A DNA stretch of 64,000 nt from Paenibacillus terrigena DSM 21567 (GTDB lineage Bacteria > Bacillota > Bacilli > Paenibacillales > Paenibacillaceae): assembly GCF_000374845.1 (NCBI RefSeq), contig NZ_KB895414.1, forward strand, positions 62,001 to 126,000, given 5' to 3'. Below, one piece after another: positions 7,665-16,448 of the stretch. How positions within the stretch are numbered: position 1 is the first letter of the stretch; the number at the start of each line of letters is the position of its first letter. Both the position numbers and the translations under genes were made by a program. The notes beneath the pieces were generated by a model. The model was not told the DNA's origin. It was given only the letters and a program-made list of their open reading frames with translations, and made no database searches.

Positions 7665-9281
7665 ATGTCAACGGCAATTTCAATCTTTGATACGACACTG
7701 CGCGATGGGACGCAAGGCGAAGGAATCAGCTTATCTGCTGATGACAAGCTCAAAATCGCGAAAAAACTCGACACCTTTGGTGTTCATTATATTGAAGGCG
7801 GTAATCCAGGCAGTAACGGCAAAGACATTGAATTTTTCAAACGAGCAGTGAATTTGAATTTACGAGCGAAGCTCACTGCATTCGGGAGCACTAGACGCAA
7901 AGACTCAGATGCCACGCAGGATGCGAACTTAAATCGCATTGTAGAATCTGGCGTGAAAGCGGCAACTTTGGTCGGGAAGTCATGGGATTTCCATGTTCAT
8001 ACCGCATTACAGACGACGCTTGAAGAAAATCTTGCGATGATCTATGATTCCATTGCGTTCCTGAAACGCAACCATCTAGAAGTTATTTTCGATGCGGAGC
8101 ATTTCTTCGACGGGTACAAGAACAACCCTGAATACGCCGTCGCTGTACTCAAACGCGCCCAGGAAGCTGGAGCGGATTGGGTTACGATGTGCGACACAAA
8201 TGGCGGCACCTTGCCAAGCGAGGTGTTCGATATTGTCAGCAACATCTCGAATGAACTGACAGCCAAGCTTAGTATTCACACCCATAATGATTGCGAACTA
8301 GCCGTTGCTAACACGTTAGCTGCTGTGCAAGCAGGCGCAAGACAAGTACAAGGCACAATTAATGGCTATGGAGAACGCTGCGGCAATGCCAATCTCTGCT
8401 CCATTATTCCAAATTTACAGCTCAAAATGGGCTACAATTGCATCCCGGAAGAGCAGATGAGTCAATTAACAAACGTTTCGCGTTACGTCAGTGAAATCGC
8501 AAATGTGCTCATGCCTGTGAACCAAGCCTATGTGGGTAATGCTGCTTTCGCTCACAAAGGCGGTATCCATGTCTCTGCGATCATGCGAGATTCACGTACT
8601 TACGAGCACATCGTTCCTGAATCTGTCGGGAACAAGCAGCGCGTACTCGTCTCTGAACTTGCGGGACAGAGCAATATCCTATCGCGGGCGCAAGATCTCG
8701 GCATCGAGCTTGACTCCAATAATCCGCTGACGAAAGACGTCATGGGCAAGATCAAGGATTTGGAACACCAAGGCTATTCCTTCGAAGGCGCTGACGCTTC
8801 CCTCGAACTGTTGCTCCGCCAAGCGAATGGCGAGATGACCGAGTTATTCACACTCGAATCGTTCAAGATGACCGTTGAGAAGACAGCAGACCGTCCGGTC
8901 GTCTCAGAGGCTATTGTGAAGATCCGAATTGATGACGAGAGCATCTACACGGTTGCGGAAGGTAACGGACCTGTGAACGCACTCGATAATGCACTACGTA
9001 AAGCGTTGCTTCAGCACTTCCCAACGCTGAAAGATATGCATCTCTCTGACTATAAAGTTCGGGTCATGGATGATCAAGATGCAACTTCCGCGAAAGTACG
9101 CGTACTCATTGAATCAACCGACTTTAATAATCGGTGGAATACCGTTGGCGTATCCGGCAATATTATCGAAGCCAGCTGGGAAGCACTTGTCGATAGTATA
9201 CGCTATGCATTACTCGGCCAGACGAAGGTGGAAGGCGTGCCTGTTCCCGAACCTCAACGCTTTGGTCTTGTGAACCACTAA
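7665..9281 (+). CDS. cimA: (R)-citramalate synthase
   Basis: A 538-residue enzyme of the HMGL-like/LeuA superfamily that condenses pyruvate and acetyl-CoA to citramalate, the threonine-independent entry to isoleucine. The N-terminal TIM barrel has the divalent-metal start FDTTLRDGTQGEG, the HTHND metal-binding strand and GYGERCGNANL. A linker with HKGGIHVSA leads to a C-terminal allosteric/dimer domain from about 400 to 525. Sequence and length fit CimA better than isopropylmalate synthase. The ATG is preceded by AAAGGAGG. A terminator follows, so it is probably a single-gene unit. Confidence 0.92.
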   Translation: MSTAISIFDTTLRDGTQGEGISLSADDKLKIAKKLDTFGVHYIEGGNPGSNGKDIEFFKRAVNLNLRAKLTAFGSTRRKDSDATQDANLNRIVESGVKAATLVGKSWDFHVHTALQTTLEENLAMIYDSIAFLKRNHLEVIFDAEHFFDGYKNNPEYAVAVLKRAQEAGADWVTMCDTNGGTLPSEVFDIVSNISNELTAKLSIHTHNDCELAVANTLAAVQAGARQVQGTINGYGERCGNANLCSIIPNLQLKMGYNCIPEEQMSQLTNVSRYVSEIANVLMPVNQAYVGNAAFAHKGGIHVSAIMRDSRTYEHIVPESVGNKQRVLVSELAGQSNILSRAQDLGIELDSNNPLTKDVMGKIKDLEHQGYSFEGADASLELLLRQANGEMTELFTLESFKMTVEKTADRPVVSEAIVKIRIDDESIYTVAEGNGPVNALDNALRKALLQHFPTLKDMHLSDYKVRVMDDQDATSAKVRVLIESTDFNNRWNTVGVSGNIIEASWEALVDSIRYALLGQTKVEGVPVPEPQRFGLVNH

Positions 9282-9297
9282 TACCTATCACAATACG

Positions 9298-9335
9298 AAA
9301 CCCTCAAACTCACTTAGAGCTTGAGGGTTTATTGT
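9298..9335. terminator. Bidirectional terminator between cimA and the ResA-like gene
   Basis: AAACCCTCAA and TTGAGGGTTT form a 10-base stem around a 13-base loop, with T-rich sequence on each exit side. It serves both convergent genes. Confidence 0.85.
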
Positions 9336-9353
9336 TGTTGCACGCTTATTTCC

Positions 9354-9905
9354 TTAATCTGCAATAATATTCTGAATCTTCTCCTCAAGCGTCTTTGCAG
9401 GCACAACGCCAATCGTAATATCACGGATGACTCCATCACGATCAATCAGAATATTCGTCGGGAACGCAATCCCTTTATAGAGCTTAAATTGGTCGCCCTT
9501 CGTATCCATCAGGATCGGATTCGTAAGTTGATACTGCGCAACGAATGCCTTGGCATTCTCAAGTGTATCTGTCGAGGTCACGTTCACGGAATACAGGTCC
9601 AGCTTCTCCTTATACTGCTCTGAGAAACGCTTTAAATCCGGCGCTTCTTCTTGGCACGGTTCACACCAAGACGCCCAGAAGTTAATCATGGTCACCTTAT
9701 CACGTTTACCACCAACCGAATACGTCTTGCCATCCAATGCTTCCAGCTCAAAACCGGGAGCCAGCTTGTTCAGCATTGGTGCAGCTTCCGTCGGTAAGGC
9801 GGATGAATTCGAATTCACAGGACGATCTTTTTTGGTTCCATTTTGATTGATTGCAATCGTCACTAACAGCACAATAACAACCAATAGCCATAAGTTCCTT
9901 CTCAT
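9354..9905 (-). CDS. ResA/TlpA-like membrane-anchored thiol-disulfide oxidoreductase
   Basis: A 183-residue thioredoxin-fold protein held outside the membrane by an N-terminal helix (LWLLVVIVLLVTIAI, residues 5-19). The redox motif is WCEPC within FWASWCEPCQEE, and the cis-proline loop is seen in AFPTNILID. It resembles ResA or StoA-type proteins, which reduce disulfides in apocytochrome c or in spore-wall enzymes; the substrate here is not evident because no resBC or spore gene is adjacent. It ends close to the terminator shared with cimA. Confidence 0.88.
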   Translation of the reverse strand: MRRNLWLLVVIVLLVTIAINQNGTKKDRPVNSNSSALPTEAAPMLNKLAPGFELEALDGKTYSVGGKRDKVTMINFWASWCEPCQEEAPDLKRFSEQYKEKLDLYSVNVTSTDTLENAKAFVAQYQLTNPILMDTKGDQFKLYKGIAFPTNILIDRDGVIRDITIGVVPAKTLEEKIQNIIAD

Positions 9906-10158
9906 CGGTGATTTACCCTTCTTATCGATTCATATTTATATGCATTGTGTACATGGTCTTTAACTTCTATTGTACCCTCTTTTTCCTCATATTTTCAAAC
10001 CTTACCAATCTTTTTTTGCATGTCACCCCATCAAACCGGCAACAATAATGGCACATGACACCAAATACCCCCACATAGCGGGGCTTTGGCTTCGGAGTCG
10101 ATTCATGTCCTTTGTGGGGACCCCGAACACTTATGAATCTTTAGAAAGGTTGGGAAGA

Positions 10159-11466
10159 ATGGCCACCAAAACAAAGTCCAAGAAGCTTCTTTCCATCTCA
10201 TTTGAGAGCGAGATTGAATCGAGTTCGAAGAACAATGATTCATACGAAACAAAACCAGACGCATCTCAGAGCGATAAAGGAAGTGTATGGAAGTATATAG
10301 CCCTTGCCAGCATTCCATTGGTTCTAGTGCTCGGCAATTCCATGCTTGTCCCTATTCTGCCACAGCTGCAGTCACAGCTTCACATTTCCCAATTCCAGAG
10401 CAGTCTGGTGATCTCGATTTTCTCCATCGCTGCGGCTCTTATCATACCGCTCGTTGGTTATTTATCCGATCGGTTCTCACGTAAAGCGATCATGATTCCT
10501 GCTTTAATCGTTTACGGCAGTGCGGGCATTCTAGCAGGGTTCGCTGCCGCATGGGGCTCCTACTCGTGGCTTATTATCGCACGTGCCATTCAAGGTATTA
10601 GCGCGGCTGGTACCGCTCCTATTGCCATGGCCCTCGTCGGTGATCTATTTAAGGATGGTGAAGAGAGCAAAGCACTCGGATTAATTGAGGCCTCCAATGG
10701 TGCAGGGAAAGTTATAAGCCCCATTCTTGGATCGCTTCTCGCTTTAATCGTATGGTATGCAGCCTTCTTCGCATTCCCTATTTTTTGCGGGATATCGCTC
10801 GTGATGGTTATTTTCCTCATCAAAGAACCGAAACGAAAAAATGAACCTTTGCCATTGAAACCCTATTTGCATAAAATCGGGGTTATTTTGAAAAAGAAAG
10901 GCCGCTGGCTCATTACTTCATTTTTTGTCGGTTCCCTTGCGTTATTCATCCTCTTCGGGATTTTGTTCTACCTGTCTAATATTCTGGAGAAGAAACCTTA
11001 TAATATCGATGGGGTTGTAAAAGGTCTTGTATTAGCCATTCCACTCCTCGGCTTGGTCACGACTTCGTACATTTCAGGAAGTGTCGTCAAAAAAAACGGG
11101 GTTCTCATTCGTTGGTTCGTCAATATCGGACTCATTGTGATGACGGTTTCCCTTGCCTTAGCCATCTTCTTCAACAAAAATATCTATGTATTTATTGGAT
11201 TGCTTACACTCAGCAGCATTGGAACGGGGTTGTTATTACCTTGTCTCAATACGATGATTACAGGGTCGGTTGAGAAAGGTGAACGCGGGATGATTACATC
11301 ATTATATAACAGCTTACGCTTCCTCGGGGTGGCGTTCGGTCCGCCATTGTTCGGGTGGATGATGGGCATATCACATGCAACGATTTTCATTACCGTATCT
11401 GCATTGTCGCTCATCGGTCTCGGGCTTAGCTTCTTCCTGATCAAACCGGATGCTACGGTCAAATAA
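10159..11466 (+). CDS. MFS transporter, drug:H+ antiporter-1 type
   Basis: A 435-residue protein with about 12 membrane helices starting near residue 50 after a charged, Ser-rich cytoplasmic tail. The motif A loop between helices 2 and 3 is GYLSDRFSRKAI, and an antiporter-like motif is seen at GLIEASNGAGKVISPILG. It is likely a multidrug or metabolite exporter; the substrate is unknown. I start at the ATG at 10159 behind AAAGG; the frame is open further upstream to 9970 through a GC-rich, structured stretch that is better viewed as a leader. It converges with the small secreted-protein gene with only nine bases between the stops. Confidence 0.85.
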   Translation: MATKTKSKKLLSISFESEIESSSKNNDSYETKPDASQSDKGSVWKYIALASIPLVLVLGNSMLVPILPQLQSQLHISQFQSSLVISIFSIAAALIIPLVGYLSDRFSRKAIMIPALIVYGSAGILAGFAAAWGSYSWLIIARAIQGISAAGTAPIAMALVGDLFKDGEESKALGLIEASNGAGKVISPILGSLLALIVWYAAFFAFPIFCGISLVMVIFLIKEPKRKNEPLPLKPYLHKIGVILKKKGRWLITSFFVGSLALFILFGILFYLSNILEKKPYNIDGVVKGLVLAIPLLGLVTTSYISGSVVKKNGVLIRWFVNIGLIVMTVSLALAIFFNKNIYVFIGLLTLSSIGTGLLLPCLNTMITGSVEKGERGMITSLYNSLRFLGVAFGPPLFGWMMGISHATIFITVSALSLIGLGLSFFLIKPDATVK

Positions 11467-11475
11467 ACAGTCCAG

Positions 11476-11823
11476 TCATAGATAATTCGAGGTGTACTTA
11501 ATCGGCCATAACAGCCGCCGTCTCAGCAGCAAAATAAACCAAGAAGCTATAAACACTTCAAGCATCATCGAACGTACATTCCGTTCCATGTTGTTGGTGG
11601 AATCCGTCTTGATCTCAGGCAACTGAGGAATGGTTAGCATATGCAACTTGATACTGCGCTTGACTGTAATAAACCCGTCTTTCTGTGAGCCCTTGAGGAG
11701 TAATTCATTCGAGCCAATCGGCGCACTTGCATTTTCAACGAACGCGATAGGAATAAAAATAGACAACAGCAAAATCATGCTCATCCAACAGGTGAGTGTG
11801 ATTTTTTTGCTTTTATGCATCAT
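11476..11823 (-). CDS. Predicted exported or membrane protein, hypothetical
   Basis: A 115-residue protein with a classical signal peptide (basic start MMHKSKK, hydrophobic core MSMILLLSIFIPIA, ENASA cleavage-like site near 34) and a second hydrophobic segment near the C-terminus (MLEVFIASWFILLL) followed by RRRLLW. If both stay in the membrane, the middle ~50 residues lie outside. A strong GGAGAGGAGG site precedes the ATG. It follows khtU by 52 bases on the same strand and is probably in the same transcript. I do not recognise a family; it is not like B. subtilis KhtS in position or visible sequence. Confidence 0.72.
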   Translation of the reverse strand: MMHKSKKITLTCWMSMILLLSIFIPIAFVENASAPIGSNELLLKGSQKDGFITVKRSIKLHMLTIPQLPEIKTDSTNNMERNVRSMMLEVFIASWFILLLRRRLLWPIKYTSNYL

Positions 11824-11875
11824 TTTTTGTTCCTCCTCTCCGTTAAAAATGACAACCGATTTACTATTAATCTTC

Positions 11876-13123
11876 CTATGAAGGATCTTCTACTTTTTTC
11901 ATTTCGGTTTTCGCTGCATTTTTCTTCTTATAATTGCGATCGAGCTTAAAGATCCGATTCATGAAATTGTAGACATGCTTCGATTCCTTAGTTAATAGTG
12001 GACCTAAGATCGCTAAGATTAACACGTACAATGCAGAGAATGGTTGCAATATCGCCAGTAATCCCCCTGCTTTCCCCAGGTTCGCTATGATGATCGAGAA
12101 TTCCCCGCGTGATACAATCGTGAGTCCAATATTCGATGAAGCCTTGGGTGATAATCCGGCACTGCGACCCGCAAGCATACCTGCAATATAGTTACCAATT
12201 AATGTGATGACGACCGCGCCAAGTGATAACCACACCGCTCCACCAAGCGTGAACGGATCAATCGTCAATCCGAAGCTGAAGAAGAATAGTGCTCCGAAGA
12301 AATCACGAAACGGTAAAATCAAATGTTCAATTCGCTTCATATGCTCTGTCTCTGCAAGAACTAATCCAACGAGCAACGCACCGATGGCTTCAGCAACATG
12401 GATGGTCTCGGAGAAGCCCGCAACAATGAACAGCGTGGCAAATACCGCCAGCAAGAACAGTTCATTGGATCGAATGTTAAACATTTTGTTCAGTAAAGGC
12501 AGTGCTTTACGTCCAACGACAATAACTAAGAGCATATATCCAAGCGCAATCGCTGCAGATAGCAATACTCCACCGATGGAGCTCGCACCGCTAAGCACAA
12601 GACCGGATAGAATCGAAATATAAACGGCTAGGAAAATATCCTCGAACATGATAATGCCCAGTATCATCTCCGTTTCCGCATTCGCCGTACGCTTCAGATC
12701 TACCAGTACCTTGGCAACGATCGCACTGGATGAGATACTCGTAATCCCGGCAATAATGAGTACTTCTTGAAACGGCAGCCCCGCGCCAAATCCGAAGAGA
12801 AGTCCTAACGAAAAGTTAATCACGATATAGATCGTCCCGCCGATGGCAATTGACTTACCCGCCTTTATTAGACGCCCTACAGAGAACTCTAGACCCAAAT
12901 AAAACAATAAGAAGAGTACGCCTAGACGTCCAAGAAGCTCAATTAACTCGGCACTATGAATAAACCGAAAATCAAAGTTACCAAACTTAGGTGCGTGAGG
13001 TCCTACAGCCATCCCAACAAGAATATAGAAAGGAATGACGGAGAACCTTAGTTTTGCAGATAACAAGCCAGCAAGCGCAATGAGCGCAACAGCTAGGCCA
13101 AGTTCTAAAACAACATGCTCCAT
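11876..13123 (-). CDS. khtU: K+/H+ antiporter, CPA2 family, KhtU-like
   Basis: A 415-residue membrane protein of the monovalent cation:proton antiporter-2 (KefB-type) family with about 12 helices. Typical family stretches are LGVLFLLFYLGLEFS, GITSISSSAIVAKVL, and EAIGALLVGLVLAET. It lacks a C-terminal NAD-binding TrkA-N domain, as in B. subtilis KhtU (YhaU). KhtT is encoded immediately upstream with four bases between them, so the pair should form a potassium-efflux system working under alkaline, salt or toxic-aldehyde stress. In B. subtilis its partner KhtT binds c-di-AMP. Confidence 0.9.
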   Translation of the reverse strand: MEHVVLELGLAVALIALAGLLSAKLRFSVIPFYILVGMAVGPHAPKFGNFDFRFIHSAELIELLGRLGVLFLLFYLGLEFSVGRLIKAGKSIAIGGTIYIVINFSLGLLFGFGAGLPFQEVLIIAGITSISSSAIVAKVLVDLKRTANAETEMILGIIMFEDIFLAVYISILSGLVLSGASSIGGVLLSAAIALGYMLLVIVVGRKALPLLNKMFNIRSNELFLLAVFATLFIVAGFSETIHVAEAIGALLVGLVLAETEHMKRIEHLILPFRDFFGALFFFSFGLTIDPFTLGGAVWLSLGAVVITLIGNYIAGMLAGRSAGLSPKASSNIGLTIVSRGEFSIIIANLGKAGGLLAILQPFSALYVLILAILGPLLTKESKHVYNFMNRIFKLDRNYKKKNAAKTEMKKVEDPS

Positions 13124-13127
13124 CCCA

Positions 13128-13622
13128 TCACTCTCCGTTCATTAAGATTTGTTTCAATTTCATAATTTGTTGACGCTCTCCCGCTACGACCAGGGTCGCA
13201 TGCGCTTTGAGAACACTGTCTGGTCCAGGATTAATGACACGCTCATTCTCTTTGCCCAGCATGGCAATGATCGTCGCACCTGATTGATGGCGTACATTAA
13301 TCTCTCCGATGGTCTTGCCGACACATACCGCATGGGGCTCAATTTTGTACCATTCAATAATGAGCTCATCCAGCGCCACCTCGATACTCTCCAGCGCTTT
13401 CGGCTTGTAAGCCATTCCCCCGACGATTCCCGCGATCTGTCTCGCTTCATCATCGTCCAGCGTGATCATCGAGATGCTCTCATCCGGATCCTCATGGTCA
13501 AAATGGTACATTTCCCTTCTCCCATCATCATGTACAATGATGACAAGCTTATCTTCGCTGCGGGTTTCGATCACATATTTGTGCCCAATCCCTGGAAGAT
13601 CACAATCTCTGATTTGCTTCAT
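13128..13622 (-). CDS. khtT: KhtT-like regulatory subunit with TrkA-C (RCK_C) domain
   Basis: A 164-residue cytoplasmic protein. The N-terminal half begins with the family-typical RDCDLPGIGHKYVIETRSED and IIVHDDGRREMYHF; the C-terminal half (about 80-160) is a TrkA-C ligand-binding domain with IGEINVRHQSGATIIAM and INPGPDSVLKAHATLVVAG. KhtT gates the KhtU antiporter and is a known c-di-AMP target in B. subtilis. It is the first gene of the khtT-khtU-unknown operon. A promoter with an extended -10 lies about 40 bases upstream. Confidence 0.9.
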   Translation of the reverse strand: MKQIRDCDLPGIGHKYVIETRSEDKLVIIVHDDGRREMYHFDHEDPDESISMITLDDDEARQIAGIVGGMAYKPKALESIEVALDELIIEWYKIEPHAVCVGKTIGEINVRHQSGATIIAMLGKENERVINPGPDSVLKAHATLVVAGERQQIMKLKQILMNGE

Positions 13623-13661
13623 TCACAATACCTCCAACTTATTTTTTTATAAAGCAGTAAT

Positions 13662-13670
13662 ATTATATCA
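13662..13670 (-). promoter_or_regulatory. Extended -10 promoter of the khtTU operon
   Basis: On the minus strand TGA-TATAAT forms an extended -10 (TATAAT at 13667-13662). A weak -35 is expected near 13690. The rest of the 270-base space up to the exonuclease terminator shows nothing else convincing. Confidence 0.6.
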
Positions 13671-13843
13671 CAAATCTACCCCTCATCCCCAGCATGATGC
13701 ACAACATGTATAGATTACCAAGTAATTGTTAGGAGAAAAATACCACTAATGGGTACGATCAACGATTCCTATTCATTGCATAGATATCTTTTGCCTTGTA
13801 TTAACATCCTTATTCTCTACATATTGGGTATTCTCATGCATAC

Positions 13844-13874
13844 AAAAAAAAAAACACCCCAAAAGGAGGTGTTT
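13844..13874 (-). terminator. Terminator of the exonuclease operon
   Basis: On the minus strand AAACACCTCC pairs with GGGGTGTTT around TTTT and is followed by an uninterrupted run of eleven Ts. Confidence 0.88.
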
Positions 13875-13891
13875 AATCAAATGATATCCAT

Positions 13892-14635
13892 CTAAGATGA
13901 ACTTAAATACGCATATAATTCCGATAACGTCGTGACTTGACGTTCACGCATTCTTCGCACATACTGCGACCATAATGCTGCGGTCATTCGGGCATCTTCT
14001 AATGCATGGTGACGCGTCGTCACCTCAATCTGATTCATTACCAGCAATTCATCCAGTGTATAGTTGCGTGACTCCTTCTCCAGCCACTTCGCGACGAGCA
14101 TCGTGTCTACGAGTCGATGAGACCAGCGCGCCCGCCAGGTTTTCCAGAATGCAGAGACTAAGAACGCTTTATCATGACCGCTGGCATGGGCTATCAAGAC
14201 ATCGGAACCGACAAATTGCATGAAAAGTTGAAGTGCCGTTGGAAGCGGCAGGCCATTCGCCAGCATCGCATTCGAGATTCCCGTCAACTGTTCAATTTCG
14301 GGCGGGACCGTCTGATTCACTTGAACGAGCGAATAGAACTGTTCCCCCGTATTGATCTCTTCTCCCTTGACTCGGACTGCCCCAATCGAGATAATTTCAT
14401 CCCCATGATTGGGTAGGAATCCCGTCGTCTCCAGATCGAACACGACCACAGATAATTCTTCCAAAGGAACGTGCAGCACATTGGGTTTCCGCTGCTCCTT
14501 CAACGTGTTACGCATAAACGCAATTTGCTCCGCTTTGGCATTTGGAACGCCGATAATGGAAGAAAAAGCAGATGAAATCTCACCCCTCTTCAGTGCGCTC
14601 CACCAACTTCCTTCCGTTGATCCCCGATCCTTCAT
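13892..14635 (-). CDS. 3'-5' exonuclease, DnaQ/RNase T superfamily
   Basis: A 247-residue protein with a DEDDh exonuclease domain at about 60-235. Exo I is VVVFDLETTG (Asp67, Glu69), Exo II is LIAHASGHDKAFL, and Exo III is HHALEDA. The first 55 residues are unlike the family core. Such domains proofread or trim single-stranded DNA or RNA 3' ends; stand-alone versions lack an assigned substrate. Its start overlaps the end of the DUF294 gene by four bases, so both are made together. Confidence 0.9.
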   Translation of the reverse strand: MKDRGSTEGSWWSALKRGEISSAFSSIIGVPNAKAEQIAFMRNTLKEQRKPNVLHVPLEELSVVVFDLETTGFLPNHGDEIISIGAVRVKGEEINTGEQFYSLVQVNQTVPPEIEQLTGISNAMLANGLPLPTALQLFMQFVGSDVLIAHASGHDKAFLVSAFWKTWRARWSHRLVDTMLVAKWLEKESRNYTLDELLVMNQIEVTTRHHALEDARMTAALWSQYVRRMRERQVTTLSELYAYLSSS

Positions 14636-15726
14636 CGTTCATTCCTCATCTGCACACGTATTTGTCGATTCAAATAGCGTTGTAAGCCATGTACAGCTTG
14701 CAACTCCTTCTTCAATGCTCTTACGACGTCTCGTGTTAAGTCCGATTCAGTCACATATCCATGGCTCACGTATTCGCCCTCTTCGATGACAAATGGAATC
14801 GTTGCCCGCCTTGCTAATACCGAGCGGAAAGCTATCTCACATGAGCTAAGAAGCTCTGTATCCTGGGACCCATTCTGCTTCAAATACATGAAGCGTTCCC
14901 ACGTGGATGGTTGCTGAAGTGCATAGAATGCATCTTGATCCACTCTTAACCCTGTAGTAATGGCTAGATAACGAATTCCATTCACTAGCGGAATATAGGC
15001 CCCATACTTCAAGTTCACTCCCCCGGCGAACTCACCGAACCTTTCCCGAATAATCTGGCCAAAAGAATTAATCGACGCTTTATAGTACAACGTGTTGCGC
15101 AGCATCGCTTCTGCAATACCAGGCGTACGCTTTAGCAGGTTCGTATATAAGGCACGCCATTCTGCCGCAAGGTCCTCGTCACCAAATACAGGACGCATGT
15201 CGGATGCAATCAGCAAATAGCGTACATGCTCCCAAGATAAGTCTTCAAGCCATAACCTCAATTGTTCTTCCCACTGCTTCATCGACTTCCGCCAAACACT
15301 ATTGCTTACGAGCACCTGCCCCTTGCACCTCGGGAATCCAAGCACCATCAATTGTTCAACGATCACTTTCGAGAAGTGCTCGAAGTATTCGAGCACGGAA
15401 CTATCCGTCGTATCCTCCATGATCAATCCATGATCCTGGTCGCTCCATTGTGCTTGTTCACTTCGACCACCGCTTCCGAACAAGACAAATGCATATCGAA
15501 CAGGCGGATGCCCCCAGCCCTCCCTGACAAGCATTTGCTCACATAGACGAATCGTTGCTGCAATCAATGCATCATGCCATCGATTCAGCTGGACATTCCA
15601 CTCGAGCACCTGGGTTGAATCCACAGCTTGGCTCCACAACGTCTGATACTGATCACGTAACAGACGTAACGCGTGAACCGATGTCGCTGCCCCTAATGCT
15701 TCCATTGCGACTCCCATTTGCTCCAT
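14632..15726 (-). CDS. DUF294 nucleotidyltransferase-like protein
   Basis: A 364-residue protein. The DUF294 nucleotidyltransferase-like domain has GSGGRSEQAQWSDQDHG at 84-100, with Gly84-Ser85 and the Asp96/Asp98 pair in the positions of a polymerase-beta-type active site; the rest is helical and fits the DUF294_C substrate-binding domain. Relatives often carry CBS domains and a cyclic-nucleotide domain in front, which are absent here. The family resembles GlnD/uridylyltransferase chemistry, but the target is unknown. It is translationally coupled to a DnaQ-like exonuclease, a pairing that suggests joint action on a nucleic acid or nucleotide. Confidence 0.85.
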   Translation of the reverse strand: MEQMGVAMEALGAATSVHALRLLRDQYQTLWSQAVDSTQVLEWNVQLNRWHDALIAATIRLCEQMLVREGWGHPPVRYAFVLFGSGGRSEQAQWSDQDHGLIMEDTTDSSVLEYFEHFSKVIVEQLMVLGFPRCKGQVLVSNSVWRKSMKQWEEQLRLWLEDLSWEHVRYLLIASDMRPVFGDEDLAAEWRALYTNLLKRTPGIAEAMLRNTLYYKASINSFGQIIRERFGEFAGGVNLKYGAYIPLVNGIRYLAITTGLRVDQDAFYALQQPSTWERFMYLKQNGSQDTELLSSCEIAFRSVLARRATIPFVIEEGEYVSHGYVTESDLTRDVVRALKKELQAVHGLQRYLNRQIRVQMRNER

Positions 15727-15918
15727 CCGCCTACCCCCATGTTTATCCCGTGTAACATTTCATAACATGAACATTCAACTCTAGCTGAATTATAACGAAC
15801 AAGTCTAGGGCGCACAAGCATTCTTTTGTTAAAATATGTTTATTCGATAAGAACATACCCTGATGATGTCAATTTACATCACTCGAGTTCCAGAGACCCA
15901 CACGACAAACCATAACGT

Positions 15919-15948
15919 TTGACTGTATACTTTGATGTTTAGTATGAT
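15919..15948 (+). promoter_or_regulatory. Promoter and operator-like repeat of the MerR gene
   Basis: TTGACT (15919-15924), an 18-base spacer and TATGAT (15943-15948) form a good sigma-A promoter. ATACT and AGTAT (15927-15945) form a 5-base inverted repeat within the spacer, the usual place for a MerR-family operator, so self-regulation is plausible. Confidence 0.65.
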
Positions 15949-15985
15949 ACATAGATAGCAATCTTAAGAAGCGAGGTGCCTAACA

Positions 15986-16426
15986 TTGGACACAATCAAA
16001 ATGTATCGCATCAGCGAACTAGCAAGAGAAGCAAATGTAAGCCTGCGTACGATCGACTACTATACAAAGCTTGGCTTGATTGAACCCGAGCAACGTTCCA
16101 GCAGCAATTATCGTCTCTATAGCGATGAAACCTTAATCCGTTTACAACGTATTAATCAGATGAAGCAAGAGAAATACACGCTCGATGAGATTAAACACAG
16201 CTTGACGGAATGGAGCAAGGTAACGCGAGAAGAAGAAGTATCACAGCGATTGACCTCACTTCAGATGCATATGGCGCAATTAGAACGTGAGGTGAAGGAG
16301 CTAAGTCCAGTCATCGAACAGCTCAAGCCGCGACAAGCAAAAAATTTATTCAAAAACTTAACTCCGCAAAGCGCTGCAGTCATCGAAGCGTTACTGCTAT
16401 TGCTCAGCAAAAACTCAATTATGTAA
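15986..16426 (+). CDS. MerR family transcriptional regulator
   Basis: A 146-residue DNA-binding protein. The N-terminal winged helix-turn-helix reads YRISELAREANVSLRTIDYYTKLGLIEP, then SNYRLYSDETLIRLQRI and a long coiled-coil dimerisation helix at about 80-115. There is no cysteine set for metal binding in the C-terminus, so the effector is not evident. Start is a TTG at 15986, seven bases after GAGGTG; an ATG at 16001 is the alternative. The YugP-like protease gene follows 22 bases downstream and is probably co-transcribed. Confidence 0.9.
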   Translation: MDTIKMYRISELAREANVSLRTIDYYTKLGLIEPEQRSSSNYRLYSDETLIRLQRINQMKQEKYTLDEIKHSLTEWSKVTREEEVSQRLTSLQMHMAQLEREVKELSPVIEQLKPRQAKNLFKNLTPQSAAVIEALLLLLSKNSIM

Positions 16427-16448
16427 TTACAATAGGAGGGCTATACCA

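Noticed and set aside
9970-10158. N-terminal extension of the MFS transporter by 63 codons
   Set aside because: No ribosome site at the far start, sequence is unlike MFS proteins, and the ATG at 10159 has AAAGG in place. The stretch is better explained as a structured leader.
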